A stretch of DNA of 64,000 bases from Methylobacter sp. KS41 (lineage in GTDB: Bacteria > Pseudomonadota > Gammaproteobacteria > Methylococcales > Methylomonadaceae): contig PHSP01000001.1 in NCBI GenBank assembly GCA_002862125.1, forward strand, positions 620,001 through 684,000, in the 5' to 3' direction. Shown here piece by piece: positions 34,143-40,363 of this stretch (positions are counted from its first letter, which is position 1; each line of letters starts with the position of its first letter). Both the position numbers and the translations under genes were made by a program. Under the pieces are notes generated by a model. The model saw nothing but the letters and a program-made list of their open reading frames with translations. It ran no database searches and was not told the DNA's origin.

Positions 34143-35113
34143 GCACGCACATCACCATGCAAACACATGCCTCTAATTATTTGAGCGAGCGTCGCCGTTT
34201 GGGCTTTGCCTTGCGTAGCCCGGGTTATTCAGTAACCAGTTTTGCACGCTATGTCGATGCCCTCAATCTCCAAGAACCGCTGACCGTCGAGATCATGGCC
34301 GACTGGGCGCGGCAAGACACGGGCAACAGCGACAATCCGGCAACTTGGGCGCGACGATTGAAGAATCTGCGGTCGTTTACCCGCTACTTGCAGCAGTTTG
34401 AACCGCGTACCGAAGTACCTGACGACTCGATCTTTGGCCGAATAGGACAGCGACTGGCACCGCACATTTATAGCGAGCTGGAGATCATCGATTTACTGGC
34501 AGCTGCACGTTGTCTGGGTCCGTCACCGGGACTACGCGGTGTAACTTACGAGACGCTGTTCGGTCTGATTGCGTCCACTGGTCTTCGTGTCTCCGAAGCA
34601 GTGCATCTGTTGGATACAGATGTTGACCTGAAGTCGGGTATGTTGACCGTCCGTCAGACCAAGTTCGCCAAGTCACGCTATGTACCGTTGCACCCGAGTA
34701 CGACAGAAGCATTAAGGCAGTATCGGTTGCTACGTAATTTACATATCGAAGTGTCTGATGAAACGCCGTTCTTTGTCGGCACGCGTGGGCGACGTTTGGG
34801 ACATGGCCTGAGCCTGCGTCAAGTCTGTAGGGTCTTTATTAGTCTGCGTGATCAATTGGGGTGGATCAACCGCGGTGCTCATAATGGTCCGCGCATCCAT
34901 GACTTGAGGCACACCTTTGTCGTTCGCCGGGTGATGCTTTGGCATGCACAAGGTGTGGATGTCGATCCGCAGATGCTGGCGTTATCCACTTATGTGGGCC
35001 ATGCGATGGTAACCAATACTTACTGGTACCTTACTGGTGTACCTGAGCTTATGGCGGTGGCGGCAGTTAAATTCGAAGCCTTTACGCAAGTACCGGAGGT
35101 GTGTCATGTCTGA
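34139..35113 (+). CDS. RIT element tyrosine recombinase B
   Basis: Second of three, 324 residues. I use ATG 34139 (MSTHITMQTHAS), which forms the ATGA overlap with recombinase A; an upstream ATG 34121 is inside that gene. Catalytic residues: Arg in IASTGLRVSEAVHLLDTDVD near 150, Lys near RQTKFAKSRYVPLH, RIHDLRHTFVVRR near 255 and YVGHAMVTNTYWYL near 290, with two nearby Tyr. Overlaps recombinase C by 8 bases. Confidence 0.92.
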   Translation: MSTHITMQTHASNYLSERRRLGFALRSPGYSVTSFARYVDALNLQEPLTVEIMADWARQDTGNSDNPATWARRLKNLRSFTRYLQQFEPRTEVPDDSIFGRIGQRLAPHIYSELEIIDLLAAARCLGPSPGLRGVTYETLFGLIASTGLRVSEAVHLLDTDVDLKSGMLTVRQTKFAKSRYVPLHPSTTEALRQYRLLRNLHIEVSDETPFFVGTRGRRLGHGLSLRQVCRVFISLRDQLGWINRGAHNGPRIHDLRHTFVVRRVMLWHAQGVDVDPQMLALSTYVGHAMVTNTYWYLTGVPELMAVAAVKFEAFTQVPEVCHV

Positions 35114-36122
35114 AACTATTGCACCACACCCCGTATCGTTCGCATCGCTAGTACAGCAATTTTTCACCGAATATCTGGTGTCGCAGCGTGCCTTGAGTCC
35201 GCGTACCATTGCTTCATACCGAGATGCCATGCTGTTGTTCCTGGATTTTGCGCATAAGCGTCTGGGCAAGATGCCGACGGCGCTGAACCTAGCCGACATT
35301 GAACCCGATTTGATATTGGCATTCCTGGATCACTTGGAGCAGCTGCGGCACAATTCGGTACGCAGCCGCAACCTGAGGCTGACGGCGTTACGTGCGTTCC
35401 TGAAATTTGCGGCACGGCGCGATGTATCCTCTTTCTACGTCATTGAGCGAGCGCTGGGTGTGCCGATGAAGCGTTTCGAGCGTCCGATACTAGGTTTTCT
35501 ATCGCGCGAAGAAATGTTAGCGGTGTTGGGGCAGCCTGGCGACACCTGGACCTCGCAACGAGACCATTTGCTACTGACTATGCTCTACAATACCGGCGCA
35601 CGGGTCTCGGAAATCATTAACGTAAAAGTGAGCGATGTCGTTTTGGATGAATCACCTTGTGTACACCTGCGCGGCAAGGGGCGTAAACAACGCTCGACAC
35701 CCTTATGGAAAAGTACGGTTCAGGAAATTCGAGCTTGGCTGGGTCGCAACCCAACGTTGGGGGCAGATACCGCATTGCTCCCAAACAGGGAGGGCCATGC
35801 GATGACACGTTTCAACGTCACGCAGCGCCTCAACATCGCGGTAGCCCGCGCAGCCAAGGTGCATAGCAGTCTATTAAATCGGAGTATATCGCCGCATTCG
35901 ATTAGACATACGACGGCAATGCATCTGCTACAGTCGGGTGTCGATTTTAGCGTGATTGCTTTGTGGCTGGGACACGAGAGCACAAACACCACTCACCGAT
36001 ACGTCGAGGCTGACTTGACAATGAAGGACAAGGCACTGGCGAGGCTCCAAGAGCCAGACACGAAAATGGATCGCTATCACCCATCCGATGATGCACTTAT
36101 TCAGTTCCTTCAATCGCTATAA
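35106..36122 (+). CDS. RIT element tyrosine recombinase C
   Basis: Third of three, 338 residues from ATG 35106 (MSETIAPHPVSF), overlapping the end of recombinase B. Catalytic signature: Arg in LYNTGARVSEIINVKVSDV near 175, Lys in LRGKGRKQRSTPLW, SPHSIRHTTAMHLLQSG near 263, LGHESTNTTHRYVEAD with Tyr near 300. Its last residues YHPSDDALIQFLQSL are echoed by a remnant at 58767, showing a second related element in the window. Confidence 0.92.
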   Translation: MSETIAPHPVSFASLVQQFFTEYLVSQRALSPRTIASYRDAMLLFLDFAHKRLGKMPTALNLADIEPDLILAFLDHLEQLRHNSVRSRNLRLTALRAFLKFAARRDVSSFYVIERALGVPMKRFERPILGFLSREEMLAVLGQPGDTWTSQRDHLLLTMLYNTGARVSEIINVKVSDVVLDESPCVHLRGKGRKQRSTPLWKSTVQEIRAWLGRNPTLGADTALLPNREGHAMTRFNVTQRLNIAVARAAKVHSSLLNRSISPHSIRHTTAMHLLQSGVDFSVIALWLGHESTNTTHRYVEADLTMKDKALARLQEPDTKMDRYHPSDDALIQFLQSL

Positions 36123-36217
36123 CTATGTGTAGGCGTGGTCGGCCCAATGTCTTGTCGCAGAAGGGCTGGCCCACGATGTCTAAGCGAAACTACACATAGT
36201 TCAGATCTACACATAGG

Positions 36218-36309
36218 GGTCGGCTGTTGCCGATGGCAGCGTTGGAAATTTATAAATCTGAATGACCGGTATGGAGAAAGGGATTTTTCAGGCTGACGAA
36301 TATCAGCTG
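36218..36309 (+). repeat. Dispersed 92-bp hairpin-ended repeat, copy 1
   Basis: Contains gctgttgccgatggcagc at one end and gctgacgaatatcagc at the other, both able to fold, joined by gttggaaatttataaatctg and gaaagggatttttcaggc. Near-identical copies lie at 46751-46842 (same strand) and 58592-58684 (opposite). It resembles REP/BIME-type intergenic repeats. The RIT element's right end sits against it. The interval to 36459 holds no gene. Confidence 0.75.
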
Positions 36310-36459
36310 CCTACCATTTAGAGACAGACACAACAGTCTCTCGAACAGCCGGTGAATTTCGGTTAGCAGTCATTCAAAAGGTATTATAAATGAAAAGTTT
36401 ACATCCAAGTCGGGCGGGCAAATTTAATGGGGTTTGACGATTAAGCTCAATAGCGGCAA

Positions 36460-36831
36460 TCACGATAAATTATTGCCGTTCGGTTCAGCCCATTGTTCTA
36501 CAATTGTGGCTTTGAAACCTGGAAGTGTTCCGTGTTTTAAGCGATACTCGTAGGTATGCTCCTTTTTACATCGGTTTACGATGATTGTCTCATCAATGGG
36601 TGCACCCATTGTCCAGTAGACCATTCCTTCTTCCTCGAAATAGGTGATGCGCTTGCTGTAGAAGTTTCCCTCGTATCCGTAAGTCCGGATACACTGGATA
36701 AGCTGAATGAAGAGGTCGTCGTCAACATGGTTACGAACTATGTATTCGTGTGGCCAAGTGGTCGCATAGGTCTTGGCAAAGGTCCACTTCTGTTCGGCCA
36801 CAAAGACCTTGATGTCTTTCGGTAAAGTCAT
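36460..36831 (-). CDS. Conserved hypothetical partner of a PD-(D/E)xK protein
   Basis: A 123-residue soluble protein; ATG 36831 (MTLPKDIKVFVAEQKWTFAK) lies one base after the stop of the upstream gene, so the two are cotranscribed. Landmarks are TYATTWPHEYIVRNHVDDDL, ITYFEEEGMVYWTMGAPIDE and NRCKKEHTYEYRLKHGTLPG. I have the impression of a widespread uncharacterised family found near restriction- or defence-type genes, but no function is known to me. Confidence 0.6.
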   Translation of the reverse strand: MTLPKDIKVFVAEQKWTFAKTYATTWPHEYIVRNHVDDDLFIQLIQCIRTYGYEGNFYSKRITYFEEEGMVYWTMGAPIDETIIVNRCKKEHTYEYRLKHGTLPGFKATIVEQWAEPNGNNLS

Positions 36832-36832
36832 T

Positions 36833-37918
36833 TCATTCCTGTTCCACAATTACCAGGGTCTTTGGTGGCAGCTCGTCAAGCACGACAGCGATGTTTTTGA
36901 TGATATCGACCAAAACTCGAATAACACCTGCTTTTTCTTCGCCAATTGGCATATCGAGAGCTATCGCAAAGACGCGGTTATTGGTAATGGTCAGCATGCC
37001 GTTCGTTGCAGCCCAGGGTTCAATCAATCGGCTAACATCCTGTGCCCGTCCAAATTCTCCTTCTGAAAACAGAAGCCACAACGGAGTCGCCCCATGTGAC
37101 TTCCAAAGACCAAAATGGATACCAAGCCATGCACCTGCAACTTGTTCTCCCCGTATCCAGACATAGCGTCCGATTCGCTCGCCAGATGCCTGTGGGCGCA
37201 GTTTGTTAATACTCAAAGCTTTTTCTGTAACTGCGGAGTCAACGACTTCCAGGACAATGGAGTTAAGCTGAAGAATAAATGCGGGTGTTCTTTGATCTGA
37301 TAACTCCATATTGGAGACAGGGGTAAATGCCTCGTTGTCTGCGGCATCGCAAAGCGCACGCAGTTGTACCAAGTCGCCTCTGGCACCGGGATCGTCAACG
37401 GCTTCATGCTCCAACATTGACAGGACGTTTGTCCAAGAAGTGAGTGCAAGCATTGGACCTAGCTGCGTATATACCAATCGCGCGACACCGGCGGCAGCCT
37501 CGTGTTCCGACCAGGAAATTCCATCGTCGTCAAGTTGTCTGATCAACGCTCGCCATAGAGTATGCTCACGGCCAGTCGGTGCAACTACAAGAAGAACTGT
37601 CGCCTGAGAGCAAGTGGCAAGCTGCTTCATATATGAAATCGGTTGGTTATCCGTCAGGCCTGCCCAGAACTTGTTCTCCAAGAACACGCGTGGCTCAGTG
37701 TCAGCGAAACCCCACATATCGGGACGGATTGTACCTTCGGTCTGTTGGGTCTTGAATCGAAGTAACGGCAAATCAGGGATAATTCCACGAAGTAGTTTTG
37801 TCATGCCACGCCGTGCAGCATCACTAGATTCCAGGATATATGCAAGGGCATCTGTTGCAACGTCCTCGTTTACCTGTGAGAACCGCTTCTGAATAATATG
37901 ACTAAATACGGAAGGCAT
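36833..37918 (-). CDS. PD-(D/E)xK nuclease-superfamily protein
   Basis: A 361-residue protein. The N-terminal region has a PD-(D/E)xK signature: TIRPDMWGFADTEPRVFLEN with KFW, that is Asp near residue 66 and E-N-K near 80, preceded by conserved SQVNEDVATDALAYILESSD. The C-terminal half (RYVWIRGEQVAGAWLGIHFG) is beta-rich and may bind a target. It is probably a nuclease or nuclease-derived sensor, coupled to the small gene downstream. It lies between the RIT element and the cassette remnants, in a defence-like setting. Confidence 0.65.
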   Translation of the reverse strand: MPSVFSHIIQKRFSQVNEDVATDALAYILESSDAARRGMTKLLRGIIPDLPLLRFKTQQTEGTIRPDMWGFADTEPRVFLENKFWAGLTDNQPISYMKQLATCSQATVLLVVAPTGREHTLWRALIRQLDDDGISWSEHEAAAGVARLVYTQLGPMLALTSWTNVLSMLEHEAVDDPGARGDLVQLRALCDAADNEAFTPVSNMELSDQRTPAFILQLNSIVLEVVDSAVTEKALSINKLRPQASGERIGRYVWIRGEQVAGAWLGIHFGLWKSHGATPLWLLFSEGEFGRAQDVSRLIEPWAATNGMLTITNNRVFAIALDMPIGEEKAGVIRVLVDIIKNIAVVLDELPPKTLVIVEQE

Positions 37919-37950
37919 CGTTTACCTCATATCAGATGATTGAATTCACT

Positions 37951-38072
37951 AGGAGCTTGTCCGAGAACTAACGTTTTACTAATTCGCAACTATATATAGT
38001 GCCTTGAAAGTATTAAAAAGCACTACATATTGATAGCCAGTGACGGGTATGTTAGTTCTCGGACAGCCTCCT
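37951..38072. mobile_element. 122-bp MITE with inverted ends
   Basis: Left aggagcttgtccgagaacta and right tagttctcggacagcctcct are inverted with two mismatches; inside is AT-rich with no frame. CTA appears just outside/at both ends (cacta|gg and cct|cta-like ctag), consistent with a short target duplication. It sits between the PD-(D/E)xK gene and a short cassette gene that ends at its border. Confidence 0.65.
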
Positions 38073-38073
38073 A

Positions 38074-38160
38074 GCCTACGTGACTTTTCTGCGCTAAGTA
38101 GGCTGCGTTGGTACTAGCGGCAATACACAGAAAAGGCACTGTAAATATCGAGAGTTTCAT
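38074..38160 (-). pseudogene. Signal-peptide-encoding cassette gene cut off at the MITE
   Basis: After aaggagaatgctc an ATG starts MKLSIFTVPFLCIAASTNAA then YLAQKSHVG and a TAG that coincides with the MITE border. The N-terminus is a good signal peptide with only a few mature residues, so the gene was probably truncated by insertion or deletion. It follows an attC site directly, as a cassette gene should. Confidence 0.45.
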
Positions 38161-38174
38161 GAGCATTCTCCTTT

Positions 38175-38234
38175 GACTAACGCTCAGCCAAGGAGGTGCA
38201 ACAGCGCCGACGTCGTCTGGAGCGCCGTGTTATA
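38175..38234 (-). other. attC-like site (minus-strand array)
   Basis: Read on the minus strand: R'' ataacac, L'' ggcgctccag, then L' ggctgagcg and R' gttagtc. L' and L'' pair with an unpaired extra C, the attC hallmark; total 60 bp. It separates the gene at 38247 from the short gene at 38160. Confidence 0.6.
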
Positions 38235-38246
38235 TTTTGTCTATCT

Positions 38247-38690
38247 TCAAATAGGTAACAAAGTGATTTTTACTGCATTAAGCCTCGCTAGAGTTTCTCC
38301 GGACTCAAAGCACCAACCTGGTGACATTGTAGATTTATGACCCAAGCCAAAGTCAATTTGTTTTGCTTGTTCTTTTGTTATTCTTGCGATTTTCCAGTGC
38401 TTTTGAAGCAATTTAGCAATTTCTGTATCGTTCAGTACGTTCTCCTTAATGAGTCTACATGTTTCTTCTATTAGGACAGCGCATGGAACAACATGCTCTG
38501 GATGATAGCCAGACTCATTAGTTACTTCGGCAGATTGCCCGACTCCAACAAAGTCATATTCCCAATGGAGCATATATTGAAATATTCTTGAATTAAATCC
38601 GCCAATCCCAGCCTGTAAAAGATTTCTAAAATGTTGTATTAGAAGTACGCATGTTCGATAAACCAGTTCTTCCTTTGAATTATGCGTCAT
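38247..38690 (-). CDS. Hypothetical cassette protein
   Basis: A 147-residue soluble protein. Conserved-looking parts are LHWEYDFVGVGQSAEVTNES, EHVVPCAVLIEETCRLIKEN and LQKHWKIARITKEQAKQIDF. I recall similar uncharacterised proteins in gene cassettes but cannot name a function. A full attC-like site follows its stop and a half-site precedes it, supporting cassette origin. Confidence 0.6.
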   Translation of the reverse strand: MTHNSKEELVYRTCVLLIQHFRNLLQAGIGGFNSRIFQYMLHWEYDFVGVGQSAEVTNESGYHPEHVVPCAVLIEETCRLIKENVLNDTEIAKLLQKHWKIARITKEQAKQIDFGLGHKSTMSPGWCFESGETLARLNAVKITLLPI

Positions 38691-38718
38691 GAATCATCCA
38701 CAAATAAAACGGAAATCT

Positions 38719-38740
38719 ACGCTGGAGCGTTTGGTTAGGC
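38719..38740 (-). other. attC left half-site (minus strand)
   Basis: On the minus strand gcctaac followed by caaacgctccagcg overlaps the stop codon of the gene ending at 38735, the normal R''-L'' position. The right half is missing before the next gene at 38690. Confidence 0.55.
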
Positions 38741-39430
38741 ATTTTGTTCAATTTCCAGCACCGCAAAACTTAGTCCTTTTGCAATTATTCCTTTTATTTT
38801 GGTGCCAGCCCTATTGCTTGGGTGGCAATAATCAACCAAGAAACATAGCTTATTTTTTAAATCGATTTTCCAATACCCAACGCCAGCGGATGTTTTCATG
38901 TAATCACTGGGCTTGCAGTCAAAAACAGTTGACAGGTGATCACCATTACCGCAAGCAATAATAAAGTTTGGTTCGTAAATTGATAGCTGGCGAATAATTT
39001 CAGCTTTGTCATTAATAACAACCTTCGCAAGTGTGTCATTTGCTATCGATCCACCACCCCACGTCTTTTTCAGTTGAACGATGCAGTGATGACTCAATAC
39101 TTTACGAATTGATTGCTTATCTTTGATTGTATTTTGTACAAGTTCCCAAGTATCTGAAGTATTTTTCAGAAAATAAGCCCACTTAGCAAGGGTAATCCAC
39201 CATATATTTGGTTGATTTTCTAGTTCGTCTCTTTGATCGTAAGTTCTATCGTCTAAGATATCAGCTGGGTTTGGTTCACCAAGATTCCCATCTTTTAAAA
39301 CGAAAACAACCTTCCGCTTCTCTTGGAGATAAATATCAGGGTTGGGGCATCCATCAATAACAAAAGATTGATCTAGATATTTTTTACGCCATTCCTGAAA
39401 TAACTCATCTTCTGTCTCTCGTATGTTCAT
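38735..39430 (-). CDS. Uncharacterised protein, second gene of a coupled pair
   Basis: A 231-residue protein. It begins MNIRETEDELFQEWRKKYLD. EKRKVVFVLKDGNLGEPNP near 38, LSIYEPNFIIACGNGDHLST near 150 and FLVDYCHPSNRAGTKIKGII near 200 have the layout of uracil-DNA-glycosylase-like folds (strand-loop at the start, H-P-S near the end), but key residues cannot be assigned. Its ATG overlaps the upstream gene's stop by four bases. The stop codon is inside an attC half-site. Confidence 0.5.
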   Translation of the reverse strand: MNIRETEDELFQEWRKKYLDQSFVIDGCPNPDIYLQEKRKVVFVLKDGNLGEPNPADILDDRTYDQRDELENQPNIWWITLAKWAYFLKNTSDTWELVQNTIKDKQSIRKVLSHHCIVQLKKTWGGGSIANDTLAKVVINDKAEIIRQLSIYEPNFIIACGNGDHLSTVFDCKPSDYMKTSAGVGYWKIDLKNKLCFLVDYCHPSNRAGTKIKGIIAKGLSFAVLEIEQNA

Positions 39431-40149
39431 TGGTTTTGAAACTCCTCTAAAAAAGCGCCGACCCGTTGTAAAGATTCGTCACTATTCAAGCCATAACGAC
39501 CAGAAAAATGGGGAATGACAACTAATCGTTTTTTGTATTCGGCATAGAAAAAAATTCGTTTTTTATGCCCATTCACTATAATTTCCTTTTCTGTAAATTC
39601 AACAACTTCGCCAAACATCGCTTTTGAAAATTCATTTCGATTTGTTATGCCGACACCGATGAATAGTTTGGGAGCATATTCTTCAACCCAGCTTTTAATT
39701 CGTGGAAGACGCTGTTCTTTGCACCAGTGTAAATATTTTTCCTTGGTAGGAAAGCCTGTCTCTGCTTGTGCTTTTTTTGACCATTCGCCAACATTATTAC
39801 AGGGATATGGGTACAAATTGCCTTTGAAAAAACCTGGAGAATCTTTTACGAAAGGTTGATAGTCTTGGGCAAATTCCTTATATTTTTTCACTCCGTATTC
39901 TTTCTGCATAGCGGCTAACAGTTTGAAAGCCTTTTGGTTGTATGGCCATTTGAGCTGAGTATCGATAGAATAATTTTCATCATCAAACTCTTCTCTAGTA
40001 TTAACATTTTCATCATTCTTGCTTTTGTAAGTACCATGTTCCAGCCCAAACAGCCAAATTGCTGGTTGCTGTAAGCTTCCTGCCTCAATTTCCGAATTGT
40101 CACATCCGCAAAATTTCTCAAGTGCTTCTTTGCAAAAAGCTGTATTCAT
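39427..40149 (-). CDS. Uncharacterised protein, first gene of a coupled pair
   Basis: A 240-residue protein with a Cys-rich start (FCKEALEKFCGCDNSEIEAG). PAIWLFGLEHGTYKSKNDEN near 30, KLFIGVGITNRNEFSKAMFG near 165 and RLVVIPHFSGRYGLNSDESL near 210 again follow a glycosylase-like fold pattern (G-L-E-x-G early, P-H-x-S-x-R late). No known family is claimed. Together with the next gene it forms a two-gene cassette-like unit. Confidence 0.5.
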   Translation of the reverse strand: MNTAFCKEALEKFCGCDNSEIEAGSLQQPAIWLFGLEHGTYKSKNDENVNTREEFDDENYSIDTQLKWPYNQKAFKLLAAMQKEYGVKKYKEFAQDYQPFVKDSPGFFKGNLYPYPCNNVGEWSKKAQAETGFPTKEKYLHWCKEQRLPRIKSWVEEYAPKLFIGVGITNRNEFSKAMFGEVVEFTEKEIIVNGHKKRIFFYAEYKKRLVVIPHFSGRYGLNSDESLQRVGAFLEEFQNQ

Positions 40150-40175
40150 TATGGTTTACCTAATATTTAAAATAT

Positions 40176-40277
40176 TTATTCCAACATTTTTTGATACACG
40201 AGATCTCTCCCAATTTTTACCATTTGCTCATAAAAATTCGGTTTTTTAAAATCTTCTTCATATCCCCTCTCTAGTCA
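40176..40277 (-). pseudogene. 3' fragment of an unknown gene
   Basis: A minus-strand frame without start encodes GYEEDFKKPNFYEQMVKIGR then DLVYQKMLE and a TAA, just upstream of the coupled pair. It reads like a protein C-terminus and is probably the end of a lost cassette gene. Confidence 0.4.
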
Positions 40278-40363
40278 CTTGCTCCTGTGTTGCCAAGCCA
40301 CAGTGATGTAGAGGATTGTGGTCATAAAAACAAAACCGTAAAGAATGACAGATCTACCCGTTT

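Larger units (their letters stand above)
32738..36223. mobile_element. RIT element (recombinases in trio) with 34-bp perfect inverted repeats
   Basis: Three co-directional, overlapping tyrosine recombinase genes lie between perfect 34-bp inverted repeats (32738-32771 and 36190-36223). The repeat starts ccgacccctatgtgtagatc and ends aactatgtgtag, so the word ctatgtgtag occurs twice in each arm and again at 36122. Total 3,486 bp with no passenger gene. This is the layout of RIT elements. The right end abuts a copy of a 92-bp dispersed repeat (36218-36309). All three genes look intact. Confidence 0.9.
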
